Under the pieces are notes generated by a model that was given only the letters and a program-made list of their open reading frames with translations, made no database searches and was not told the origin of the DNA. A stretch of 31,221 nt of DNA from CAYLLT01 sp964548565 (GTDB taxonomy: Bacteria > Planctomycetota > Phycisphaerae > UBA1845 > PWPN01), in the NCBI GenBank assembly GCA_964548565.1, contig CAZJTF010000026.1, forward strand, positions 1-31,221, given 5' to 3'. This document shows positions 1-8,255 of the stretch, piece after piece. Position 1 is the stretch's first letter; each line of letters starts with the position of its first letter. Both the position numbers and the translations under genes were made by a program.

Positions 1-479
1 GAAGAAGAACGCCGCCTGATTACGGGCAATCCACAGGATTTGACAATATCTCCGGTGTTTTCCCGGACAGCATTGGGCGGCAGCCCGACCGCCTTGATCG
101 TCAGGCTCCCTAGGATGCCGTCAGCAGTGGCATAGCCGCCAAAATGCATGGAGAAATCAGCCCAGACACCAATCGCCTCGCGCGACCCGGGTGCGGCAGC
201 GCTTCCCGCTGAGTCAAAAACAGACGGGGGATCCGGGACGAACCGGCTGGACGAAAAGACGGTGCGTGCCTTGGGCTCGTAAGCGAGAATTCCCCCGGCA
301 GGCACGATGATGCAGGCAATAACCGATTGCAGACCCATTTCGCCGCCGCCAATGAGAACCGGAATAGAGATCGTGGTGCGATCGCAGAAAACCGGAACAC
401 CACCGGGCACATCGAGTGTCCAGCCGCATGCGAACGACGGAAGCGCCAGCATCGCAGCAGAGAGGATGGAGTATCGCAT
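1..479 (-). CDS. Exported protein, paralogue of the adjacent PEP-CTERM protein (3' end off window)
   Basis: An open frame starts at ATG 479 and runs off the left edge without a stop (159 codons). It has a short hydrophobic N-terminus (MRYSILSAAMLALPSFAC) consistent with a signal peptide. The body aligns by eye with the next protein upstream: SIPVLIGGGE matches DIPILISGGE, VPAGGILAYEPKA matches IPAGGILGYNPKA, and ADFSMHFGGYATADGILG matches SDFSMNFGAFATANGVAG. The two are therefore tandem paralogues. Similarity fades in the last ~20 visible residues, and the C-terminus that would carry a sorting signal is outside the window. No strong Shine-Dalgarno precedes the ATG; a second in-frame ATG lies 27 nt downstream. 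Function is unknown; a role as a surface or matrix protein is inferred from the paralogue. Confidence 0.7.
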   Translation of the reverse strand, partial: MRYSILSAAMLALPSFACGWTLDVPGGVPVFCDRTTISIPVLIGGGEMGLQSVIACIIVPAGGILAYEPKARTVFSSSRFVPDPPSVFDSAGSAAAPGSREAIGVWADFSMHFGGYATADGILGSLTIKAVGLPPNAVRENTGDIVKSCGLPVIRRRSS

Positions 480-516
480 GTAAGTCTGCCCCGAGGCTGC
501 CCGCCCATACAAGGAA

Positions 517-548
517 AAGACAGGGCTGGCGTTCGCCAGCCCTGTCTT
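517..548 (-). terminator. Rho-independent terminator after the PEP-CTERM gene
   Basis: A perfect 14-bp inverted repeat (517-530 with 535-548) closes a 4-nt loop. On the minus strand the stem runs into a T-rich tract (TCTTTTCCTT). It lies 49 nt past the stop codon of the PEP-CTERM gene and before the next minus-strand gene, so it should end that transcript and separate the two paralogues into distinct units. Confidence 0.85.
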
Positions 549-596
549 CTGTTCTCATCCGAAAAGATCGGGGCCAGACTTCTTTCCGAGCCCTGA

Positions 597-1157
597 TCAG
601 GCGTGACGACGACGCAGGAACAGGCTGCCGAGCCCCAGCAGCAATGCAGCCGCCGGTTCGGGTATGACTGTAAACACACCAGCGGTGGCCGCAACTTCGG
701 CCCCGCCGACCGTCGCCTTGCCAAACATCGACTCCAGCATCACATCGTACGTTCCGGGAGCGAGACCCGCGGTGGTCACGCTGACGACACCGGCGACGCC
801 GTTGGCCGTCGCGAATGCACCGAAGTTCATGCTGAAATCTGAATAGACCGCAGTCGCAACCGGTGTTCCGGGGGTGGCCGGTTCACCAGTGGCATTGTTG
901 AAAACGAAGGGTGCGTCCGGAGTGTTCGAACTGCCGGCCAGAATGCCAGCCTTCGGATTGTAACCCAGGATACCGCCTGCGGGAATCGCGACGTTCATCG
1001 TGATGCCCTGGATGTTGGTTTCGCCACCCGAGATGAGAATCGGGATGTCGAGAGTCGTGCCGGCCAGCACAGGGGCGGTTGCCCCGACGCTCAGAGCGAC
1101 ACCGTGAGCCATGGACGCCATGGCGAGCACTGCCACCACTGCAATGATCTTTTTCAT
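597..1157 (-). CDS. PEP-CTERM sorting domain protein
   Basis: A 186-aa exported protein. The start at ATG 1157 is chosen because an 8-base Shine-Dalgarno (AAGGAGGA, 1166-1173) sits 8 nt upstream; an in-frame ATG 33 nt further upstream lacks this. The N-terminus MKKIIAVVAVLAMASMAHG is a clear signal peptide. The middle (~residues 25-150) is a beta-rich Gly/Ala/Thr domain of the same type as the left-edge paralogue. The C-terminus is a textbook PEP-CTERM signal: an IPEP motif, a hydrophobic stretch (AAALLLGLGSLFL) and the basic tail RRRHA. In this family an exosortase recognises the tail at the membrane; an exosortase is encoded at 10493-11452. The role of the mature protein is unknown. Its own terminator follows at 517-548. 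Confidence 0.9.
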   Translation of the reverse strand: MKKIIAVVAVLAMASMAHGVALSVGATAPVLAGTTLDIPILISGGETNIQGITMNVAIPAGGILGYNPKAGILAGSSNTPDAPFVFNNATGEPATPGTPVATAVYSDFSMNFGAFATANGVAGVVSVTTAGLAPGTYDVMLESMFGKATVGGAEVAATAGVFTVIPEPAAALLLGLGSLFLRRRHA

Positions 1158-1266
1158 ATGTTCTTTCCTCCTTACTTTGGAATTGAACATGAGACGAGAG
1201 CGTCAAGTCCTTGATGCCCGCCGCCGCACGCCGGCAGCAGGCTTATACTTACACTATTATCCTACC

Positions 1267-2508
1267 CTACGGGTTGATCACAATCAACCCATCCGCCGGA
1301 CTACTGGATCGCACATTATAGCCATATGCGTTATAGTCCGTCGAATTCACGTTCTTACTGCGATCCATATCATACAGGTCGGTGATCTCGCGATTCATAA
1401 CGGGGGTGGTATTCCGGTTGTTGTAGACGGCATTGTAGTCGGTCGACGTCACGGTAAAGCGCGTCGCTGGGCTGCCGTCTCCAGTCTCCCCGATCAAAGA
1501 CCCGAAATAGAACACGTCATCGGCTGGCAGGCCGGTGGCAGGGGTAGCCTTCACCGTCACCTGAAGCCAGTTCTTAGTCGGAATCGCGTTATCGGCCCAA
1601 TCCAAGCGGATTCGATCCGATCCGTTGGAACCCTGTCCAGCCAGTACGCTGATCGTTGGTTCCGGCGGCACGACGGACCAGTTGGCGATGCTCGTCGTAT
1701 TACCGCACCTGAATGCAAAGTCCGCCGCGGTTGGTGTGCCGCAGAGCCCCTGCACATCGATGTAGATGCCGTTGATCCCGCGGCTGTACGAACTGACATT
1801 CTCAAACGTAGCGGGGCCCGTCCCCGGCAGCTTTGCGACTTTGTTGCCGGCTACACCTGGAGTGTTAGGGACAGATGCTGTTCCCCACGCAGAATTGCCG
1901 TAGAACAACTGGCGGTTAACGACACTCGCGGTGCAGACGCCCTGGCCGACATTTACCGTAAGGCCTGCTCCAGGCGTCACGAGGATGTCATCGGTGCTCC
2001 CCGCAAAATCGGGGAAGGCCAGACCGCTTGCGCTGACAACGTAGGCCCCATCCGGCGCGTCAGCTGCAACACTCATCTGAACTGTCATGAGACGGGAGGA
2101 TGGAGTGACCGATCCACTCAGCTTCCCGCCGTTGGCCGAGTAACCAGCGCCGACCGGCTGAACTGACAGCAACCCTAAAGGCAAAGCCAAGCCGGTACCT
2201 GAAGCTGAGACGTCCGTGTCCCACTCGGCGCCGTTGATCACGGCGCTGGTCCCGCCATTGTCGGCGGGACCAGCGACCGCAATCTTTCCGTTGACCGGAC
2301 CAGTCGAATCGAGGGAAAGCTGCACGCCGCTGATACCGGTCCCTTCGTTGGACTCCGAGACAAGCACATCGACGCTGAAGGTGCCACCGGGGGCAACGGC
2401 AACCGTCGAATTCCCGGTCCCCGCTTCCGTAACCGTCACGGCCACAGTCGCAAAGGCCATGCTCGCTGGAAACATGAGAGCGGCAAGAACACACACAGTC
2501 AACCGCAT
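1267..2508 (-). CDS. Secreted protein with cohesin-like N-terminal region and C-terminal dockerin-like repeats
   Basis: A 413-aa exported protein. ATG 2508 is preceded by GGAGG with a 7-nt spacer and opens a signal peptide (MRLTVCVLAALMFPASMAFA). Residues ~25-165 look like a cohesin-type beta-sandwich (VAPGGTFSVDVLVSES... GVQLSLDS). Residues ~190-413 form a module shared almost colinearly with the next gene: CTASVVNRQLFYGNSAWGT, GTGPATFENV, SRGINGIYID, NWLQVTV. It ends in two F-hand-like repeats (FTVTSTDYNAVYNNRN and DMDRSKNVNSTDYNAYGYN) and the terminal GLIVINP. The repeats resemble type I dockerin Ca-binding loops but are degenerate. An 8-bp inverted repeat at 1271-1290 overlaps the last codons and may form a hairpin. 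The dockerin and cohesin assignments are by pattern only. Confidence 0.85.
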   Translation of the reverse strand: MRLTVCVLAALMFPASMAFATVAVTVTEAGTGNSTVAVAPGGTFSVDVLVSESNEGTGISGVQLSLDSTGPVNGKIAVAGPADNGGTSAVINGAEWDTDVSASGTGLALPLGLLSVQPVGAGYSANGGKLSGSVTPSSRLMTVQMSVAADAPDGAYVVSASGLAFPDFAGSTDDILVTPGAGLTVNVGQGVCTASVVNRQLFYGNSAWGTASVPNTPGVAGNKVAKLPGTGPATFENVSSYSRGINGIYIDVQGLCGTPTAADFAFRCGNTTSIANWSVVPPEPTISVLAGQGSNGSDRIRLDWADNAIPTKNWLQVTVKATPATGLPADDVFYFGSLIGETGDGSPATRFTVTSTDYNAVYNNRNTTPVMNREITDLYDMDRSKNVNSTDYNAYGYNVRSSSPADGLIVINP

Positions 2509-2574
2509 CTCACTGCCTCCTCGTTCGCGATACATTTTGAACACCATCGCCCTTCCCCGACTCGACCAGCATGA

Positions 2575-4212
2575 TTACGGATTGATGTTGATCAGGCCAT
2601 CCAGCGGACTGGCGCTACGGACGTTGTAGCCGTAGTTATTGTAGTCCGTGGAGTTCACGTTCTTGCTCCGATCCATGTCGTACAGATCGGTGATCAGCCG
2701 ATTGAGGACCGGGGTCGGGTTACGATTGTTGTAGATCCCGTTGTAATCCGTCGACGTGACCGTCCATCGCTGGCCTGCGGCAGGATTGGTGTCGCCAATT
2801 TCGCCGATGCTCAGACCGATGTAGGACACATCATTGGCGGCGAGCTTGGTGTTGTCGTTCGCCAACACCGTAATCTGCAGCCAGTTCTTATTCGGGATGG
2901 CGTTGTTCGCCCAGGTCAGGACCACGCGGTCCGAACCACCGGCACCAGCACCAGCCTGAACACTGACCGTCGGGGCCGCAGCCGCCGCCCATCCGGCGAT
3001 GTTGGTGTTGTTGCCCTGCTTGACCGCGATATCGGCCGCACTGACGCTCAGAGCGCCGCAGCCGGCGCCAGCCTGGATGTCAATGTAGATACCGTTGATG
3101 CCACGGCTGTGGGTGATCACATTCTCGAAGCTCGCCGGGCCTGTACCCGGGGTCTTCAGGACCTTGTTTCCTGCAACGCCAGACACATTGGGCACAGCCT
3201 GGGTGCCCCAAGCCGAACCACCGTAGAACACGGCGCGGTTCACAACCGTGCGGGTGCACGTCACGCCACCCTCGATCACGAACGTAATCGTGTCGCCCTG
3301 GGTGGCGTCAGCCTTCTTGGCAAAGCCCGCCGTCGGGTCGAGGCAACCGCCGAACCCGTCATCCGACAGGGTCAGGACGTTGTTGCCAGTGCCAGGGGTG
3401 AGGGTCAAGACATAGGTGCCGCTGGCCAGGCCAGAGGTGTTGATCTGGCCTTCAAACGCCGGACCCTGGCCGAGAGCCTGACCGCAGGATGCGGGGGTCG
3501 TCAGACCGATACCTTCGACCGAGGTCGAGGTGCCGCAGGAGCTTGGGCAGCCGGAAACCTTGAAGTTGGTGTAGCCGGCACCCATCCCAAGCAGCGACCC
3601 GAGGGGGGCAGTCGAGCCAGCCGGATAGCCGGCCGCGCTCGGATACTGCCAGTAGGCCTGCGTGTTGCCGCTGGCGCCGCCGAGCGGACCACCGTTGTCC
3701 GTCGCGCCGTCAATCACGCGACCATGCAGCATACCGTCCACCGACCAGGCCACTGGGAAGGCGGCCAGTTCGAGCGGATCAGCGGCATAGGGCGTCGGCA
3801 CGCAGTTGGTGCCGCGGGTGCCGCTATTGTCGCCGTTATTGATGGTGCTGTAGAACCCCGCGGTCGACGCGGAGCCGGCACCGATCTGGACGGGCTGCCC
3901 GTCCTTCGTCAGCGCCAGATTGATGACCATGTTCGCGGCACCGTGCGGGGCAATCCCGTTGATGTCGCCGGATACCGCCACCTTGGCGGCCCAAGTGATG
4001 ACGTCGCCCTGCTGATAGACCTGACCATCAGCAGTGCTGCCCGACGCGAACAGCGGGAAGGCGTCGGCGTTACTGCAACTCGCCGGGTTCTTCCATGTCG
4101 CCGCCTGGTTGTTGCCACCCAGTTCAAGCGTGTACGACATGGTGGTGGCCCCAAGCACCTGGCCGGCGGCCAGGACAGCCACGAGGGCCCCGATTCTGAG
4201 GGAATTCATCAT
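2575..4212 (-). CDS. Secreted dockerin-like repeat protein, paralogous C-terminal module to neighbour
   Basis: A 545-aa exported protein. Two adjacent ATGs (4212 and 4209) follow GAGGAGG; the second has the better spacing (8 nt against 5), so the start is uncertain by one codon. The signal peptide is MNSLRIGALVAVLAAGQVLG. The N-terminal ~300 residues are Gly/Ser/Thr-rich with several cysteines; DVITWAAKVAVSGDINGI suggests another cohesin-like or Ig-like fold, less clearly than in the neighbour. From ~residue 310 it repeats the neighbour's module (VVNRAVFYGGSAWGT, GTGPASFENV, SRGINGIYIDIQ, NWLQITV, TSTDYNGIYNNRN, DMDRSKNVNSTDYNNYGYN, GLININP). The two genes are 66 bp apart in the same direction, so a domain duplication followed by N-terminal divergence is likely. 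Probably a surface or scaffold protein; no enzyme motif was seen. Confidence 0.85.
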   Translation of the reverse strand: MMNSLRIGALVAVLAAGQVLGATTMSYTLELGGNNQAATWKNPASCSNADAFPLFASGSTADGQVYQQGDVITWAAKVAVSGDINGIAPHGAANMVINLALTKDGQPVQIGAGSASTAGFYSTINNGDNSGTRGTNCVPTPYAADPLELAAFPVAWSVDGMLHGRVIDGATDNGGPLGGASGNTQAYWQYPSAAGYPAGSTAPLGSLLGMGAGYTNFKVSGCPSSCGTSTSVEGIGLTTPASCGQALGQGPAFEGQINTSGLASGTYVLTLTPGTGNNVLTLSDDGFGGCLDPTAGFAKKADATQGDTITFVIEGGVTCTRTVVNRAVFYGGSAWGTQAVPNVSGVAGNKVLKTPGTGPASFENVITHSRGINGIYIDIQAGAGCGALSVSAADIAVKQGNNTNIAGWAAAAAPTVSVQAGAGAGGSDRVVLTWANNAIPNKNWLQITVLANDNTKLAANDVSYIGLSIGEIGDTNPAAGQRWTVTSTDYNGIYNNRNPTPVLNRLITDLYDMDRSKNVNSTDYNNYGYNVRSASPLDGLININP

Positions 4213-4892
4213 TCCGACCTCCTCTCTTGGAGAATTGAGAGTACCTGTCTCCGCCACACACCGCCGCAGGCGACGAAACACAGTGTTTCGATCCACCCCG
4301 AGGACTCGACTGACCCACTCAGCCGCATCGCGGAAGTTTCAATGGCTCCTGGAGACCTGTTTTTCCTTTTTCAGACGATCTGATTACGGAAAGCACCGGG
4401 AATGTCGCTTCTCACCCGCGGTTTCAGCGGCGGAAGAAACATGCTCTAACGGCTTCCCACACACCTAAAACCCAGCACGGCGCAACGCGTTCATGCTAAC
4501 AGAACGCGACCCGGCTTGTCCATCAGGAATTGAGGCGGATTTTTCTTTCTCCACTCCTGACGCAGCGACTCAACATCGTCATTCTACCTCCGCCGCCCGC
4601 GCCTGCAAGGAAATTCTCCGTAAAACGCGACCATTTCCGAACAACCGGCCACTGTCCCGATTCCCACCACGAGGAGGAAAGGCGGGAGAGACACAACTGG
4701 TCATCGCCCCGCCAGTTAACGCGATCGGCACCTCCGCCGGAAGCTCAGCCGTACAAGCGATGATACCCCGCACCGCGGGACGTTTCTACGGAAGCTGATC
4801 CACTTCTGTCGCCGCCAGAAGAGGCAGAGAGGGAGGAAGAGTGGAACATGGCAAGGTGGGGAATCTGGCAAGGGCGGTCCCACGGCAGCGAC
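4213..4892. other. 680-bp intergenic region
   Basis: No convincing gene was found. Short open frames here have no family resemblance and no good start signals. Visible structure is a 17-bp perfect palindrome at 4274-4290 and a hairpin at 4486-4508 (CGCGTTC, 9-nt loop, GAACGCG). The region lies between the end of anmK and the start of a dockerin-like gene, both on the minus strand, and should hold that gene's promoter, although no clear -35/-10 pair was seen. Confidence 0.5.
4274..4290. promoter_or_regulatory. Perfect palindrome, possible operator
   Basis: CGAAACAC-A-GTGTTTCG is an 8+1+8 exact inverted repeat, 62 bp upstream of the dockerin-like gene that starts at 4212. Size, symmetry and position fit a dimeric repressor or activator site. 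No promoter hexamers or cognate regulator could be identified. Confidence 0.35.
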
Positions 4893-6082
4893 TCATACGG
4901 TGATTGCCCCGAGGATTACCGGTCGCGAAGCACCGGTCACCTGTGGCAGATTCCCCGCGACACCATCTACTCGGGCGACCGCCAGCAATGCGAAACTAAG
5001 CGACTCCTTCGCCTCCGCCGGAATGCCAAACGCATCAATGATACGGACTTGGCAGCCGGGCAACTCGGACGCGATCATACTGACCAAGGTCCGGTTGCGG
5101 GCACCGCCGCCGCAAAGGACGACTTCCGTGCTGGCTCGCCGCTTCGACCGGCCCAACCCGCGGCCCAGTTCCCCCACCGCCTGACCGATCGTCGCAGCCG
5201 TAAAAGCTGTTGCTGTGGCAATCCAGTCCTCCGGTTCCCGGCTTGCGCGGCGGAGATGGGGCAGCTCGGCATTGAGAAAAGGCTCTCCGAACTGCTCCCG
5301 GCCGGTGGTCCGAGGCGGCGCAAGCCGCAAAAAGGGGTGCCCCATCCAGCGAGCCAGGATCCCAGTCAGGATTCTTCCCCTGGCAGCCTTGGACCCGTTG
5401 CGGTCCATATGCACCCGCCCTTGGGTGATATGGCGGACGAGACCATCGATCAGCATGTTTCCCGGGCCGGTGTCAAAGGCAACAACGTCCTCCGGGCCCG
5501 CTCCGGGGGGAATCCACGTGACATTCCCGATTCCGCCGATGTTCTGCACCGCCCGGGCAACCGTCGGGCTGCCAAGGAGCACCCAATCCGTCCACGGGAC
5601 GAGCGGCGCCCCCTGGCCACCGGCCGCCACGTCCGACTGCCTGAACTGGCTCACGGTCGGAACGCCCGTCCGGAAGGCGACGCGTGAAGCTTCTCCGAGC
5701 TGCAGGGTGACTGTGCCTCCCTGCCCGTGCGTCGGGAGGTGGCAGACGGTCTGGCCAGCCAGGCCAATCAGGGACGGACGCTGGGATCGCGAAAGCCGCG
5801 CGATTGTGGCGGCCGCAGCTCGAGCGAAGGCATCGCCGATCTCCGCGTTGAGGCGTGTCAGCTCCTCGGTGGTCGTCCGGGCGGGCGCCATGACGGCAAG
5901 CAATCGCCGGCGGAGGGATGGTGCGTAGTGGAACTGCTCATGCCGCACAACGCGGGCACGCATTCGCTCGCCTGTTCCTTCGATCCGGGCACAAACTGCA
6001 TCGATGCCGTCGCGCTGGTGCCGGACATGAGTCCGAGAACGTAGCGGACCTTGCTTCCACCGGTTGAACGGGCGACTGGCAT
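4893..6082 (-). CDS. anmK: Anhydro-N-acetylmuramic acid kinase, with an apparent one-base frameshift
   Basis: AnmK phosphorylates 1,6-anhydro-MurNAc in the cytoplasm to give MurNAc-6-phosphate, recycling peptidoglycan sugar. Family features are GLAGQTVCHLP, NIGGIGNVTW, AFDTGPGNMLID, and ELGR...EVVLCGGGARN near the C-terminus. The intact frame starts at ATG 5963 but lacks the essential start of the fold. That start, RYVLGLMSGTSA, lies in another frame immediately upstream and breaks down inside the nucleotide-binding motif SADGID. Adding one base at ~6010-6012 restores SADGIDAVCARIEGTGER and joins the frames into ~396 aa, normal family length. The deletion is thus real or a sequencing error. 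The start at 6082 is a guess; an in-frame ATG at 6112 is possible. Confidence 0.8.
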
Positions 6083-6242
6083 GGGCGCATTACATGAGGC
6101 ACCCGCCAGCACGTCAACGGTCGGCGGGTCTCCGGCGTACAGAGGCCTGCCGGGGGTCGCTGCATATCAACCGTACGAGGGCTCCGGTAGAATCGCACCG
6201 GCGGAGCTGATTCGCACCGGTTGCAGGACGCGGGGTGGGAAC

Positions 6243-8249
6243 GTGGTGGTATCCGGAAGAGCACTCTTGTGCTGGGCCATCTTGTGTGCATGCGAGGCGC
6301 CGGCATCCCGCGCCGATGGCACACGACTCTACGGCATCCACTGGTGGGGGTACTCGCCCGGCGCCACGGTCGACACCACACCCGCAACCCTGCTCGACTC
6401 GGTCACGCATGGCGGGTGGGACGTTGAAACAGTTCTCACTCATTCCGCATCCTGGTGGACGGCCGCGCACTTCCGGCCGCTGTACCAGGACCTCTACCAG
6501 ACAAAAAACGTCACCATCATCACCCGGATTGACTACGATTGGGGCCAGACCGTCCCCTCGCCCACGAACCCTGATTGCGCCGGCTGGCCTGCTGCAGTCG
6601 CCGGCGTCGTCAACACGCTGCGGGGCAGCGCCCATTTGTGGATCATCGGAAACGAGCCAAACGTCAACGGGGAAGGCAGCGGCTGGCCCAACAACCAGGT
6701 CACGCCAGCGGGGTACGCAGCGATCTACCGGACTGTCCGCCAGGCGATCCACACAACCGCCGGTCCCAGTCCTACCGGTCCGCACCGTGTCCTGATCGCA
6801 CCGGTAAGTCCTGGGGGCGTCATCCCGGGCGTGCGATGGATGTCCGGGACTGAATGGCTGGCACAGGTGATCGATAAGATCCCCGCGGCGGAGATCGACG
6901 GCTTCGCACTGCACTCCTACGGCGGAAGCGTGGCCGAGTTCCGTCGAGGATACACAGAGCAGCTCCACGTGATCGACTCCCGCGGATTCACGGACAAACC
7001 CGTCTACATGACGGAGTGGAACCGGTATGCCACACCCGGCAGCGATGATGAAGAGGCCGCGGCGGCACAGTTCTGTCGCGACGCGTTTGCTGATGTCAAC
7101 GCATGGAACCAGGGTCCCTGCAATCACAACATCGTGAGCCTCTGCTGGTTCGTGTATGACGCCGATCAGCAGGCGGGCGGTGGCTGGAATGGTTTCGCCA
7201 TCGAGTACTGGAAGACGCAGGGAGATCCGGCCGGGCACATGGGCGACCTTTTCACGGCCTTCGGGCAAACCGTCGATCTCCGGTACCCCGCGGGAGCGAT
7301 CGGGACGCCGAGCCCAGCGACCGGAGGGATGGTGGATGCACCCCCGACGGGGGCGAATATCGCAATCGGCGTCCGCCCTGCTGTCGACTCGCACAACTTG
7401 TCGAGTCAGGCCGGCGACAAGGCAGTGGACGGCATCGTGTCGAGTGCAAGCAAGTGGGTGAGCGCGAATACACCTCCTCCCCACTGGCTGACGCTGGATC
7501 TCGGAGCGTGGCAACCTGTCAGCGGCTTCGTCCTCCGGCATGCCGGCGATGCGGGCGAAGCACGCACTTTCAACACGCGGACCTTCAAGATCCAGTCGGC
7601 GAACTCGCCGGAAGGTCCGTGGGTCGACGAAACGGTGGTCTGCAATACGCAGCAGGACAACGTCAGTGCGCGCCGCTATCCCGCTTCCAAGCCGCTCCGG
7701 CACGTCCGCCTGTACATTCTGGATCCGGGGGCGGACAACTTTGCCCGCATTCCGGAGTTCGAGGTGTGGGCTTCGCCCGTCCCGCCGCCGATCGCCGGGT
7801 TCAGTGGCAGCCCGGTCAACGGACGACTGCCCCTGACGGTAAAATTCTCCGATTCCTCCGCGGGCAGCATCACCGGTTGGCGATGGTCGTTCGGAGACGG
7901 TGGGACAAGCACGGAGCGAAGCCCCGCGTACACGTACCGGAACGCAGGTGGCTACACGGTATCACTCACCGCAACAGGACCCGGAGGCTCGGACACGTCC
8001 ACCCGGGATGCCTATGTCAATGTTTTGCCGCTCGGAGCGGATTTCGACGGGGATGGCGACGTCGACCAGGAAGACTTCGCGCACCTGCAGTTGTGCCTGT
8101 CCGGCACGTCTCTGCCGCAGAACGAGCCGGCTTGTGCCAATGCCCGCCTGGACGAGGACGCCGACGTCGATGCCGATGATTTCCGGCTGTTCCAGGAGTG
8201 CATGTCCGGCGCCGGCATCGCGGCCTCGTCGAACTGCCGCTCCCAGTAA
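6243..8249 (+). CDS. Secreted glycoside-hydrolase-like protein with discoidin, PKD and dockerin modules
   Basis: A 668-aa modular exported protein. GTG 6243 is chosen because it opens a signal peptide (VVVSGRALLCWAILCACEAPASRA); the frame is open further upstream but looks non-coding. Residues ~30-355 resemble a clan GH-A TIM barrel: WIIGNEPN (E138) would be the acid/base and YMTEWNR (E258) the nucleophile, after strands 4 and 7. Residues ~372-509 are an F5/8C-type (discoidin, CBM32-like) module. Residues ~515-595 are a PKD domain (WSFGDGGTS). Residues ~600-660 hold a paired dockerin repeat (DFDGDGDVDQEDF and DEDADVDADDF). Extracellular polysaccharide hydrolysis is inferred; the exact GH family is not recognised. 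A TAGAAT -10-like box lies at 6188-6193. The stop is 6 bp from the convergent kinase gene. Confidence 0.85.
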   Translation: MVVSGRALLCWAILCACEAPASRADGTRLYGIHWWGYSPGATVDTTPATLLDSVTHGGWDVETVLTHSASWWTAAHFRPLYQDLYQTKNVTIITRIDYDWGQTVPSPTNPDCAGWPAAVAGVVNTLRGSAHLWIIGNEPNVNGEGSGWPNNQVTPAGYAAIYRTVRQAIHTTAGPSPTGPHRVLIAPVSPGGVIPGVRWMSGTEWLAQVIDKIPAAEIDGFALHSYGGSVAEFRRGYTEQLHVIDSRGFTDKPVYMTEWNRYATPGSDDEEAAAAQFCRDAFADVNAWNQGPCNHNIVSLCWFVYDADQQAGGGWNGFAIEYWKTQGDPAGHMGDLFTAFGQTVDLRYPAGAIGTPSPATGGMVDAPPTGANIAIGVRPAVDSHNLSSQAGDKAVDGIVSSASKWVSANTPPPHWLTLDLGAWQPVSGFVLRHAGDAGEARTFNTRTFKIQSANSPEGPWVDETVVCNTQQDNVSARRYPASKPLRHVRLYILDPGADNFARIPEFEVWASPVPPPIAGFSGSPVNGRLPLTVKFSDSSAGSITGWRWSFGDGGTSTERSPAYTYRNAGGYTVSLTATGPGGSDTSTRDAYVNVLPLGADFDGDGDVDQEDFAHLQLCLSGTSLPQNEPACANARLDEDADVDADDFRLFQECMSGAGIAASSNCRSQ

Positions 8250-8255
8250 TAGGCG

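Noticed and set aside
597..1190. Longer start for the PEP-CTERM protein at 1190
   Set aside because: The Shine-Dalgarno AAGGAGGA lies between 1190 and 1157 and would be inside the gene; the signal peptide begins at 1157.
3109..4383. A 424-codon plus-strand open frame
   Set aside because: It is antisense to the exported dockerin-like protein, which has a Shine-Dalgarno, signal peptide and a paralogue.
4848..5687. A 279-codon plus-strand open frame with a GGAGG-type sequence before its ATG
   Set aside because: It lies antisense to anmK, whose motifs are clear. The translation is rich in Arg/Pro/Gly without any domain.
6114..7703. A 529-codon minus-strand open frame
   Set aside because: It is antisense to the glycosidase-like gene with signal peptide, catalytic motifs and dockerin; composition is that of a high-GC shadow frame.
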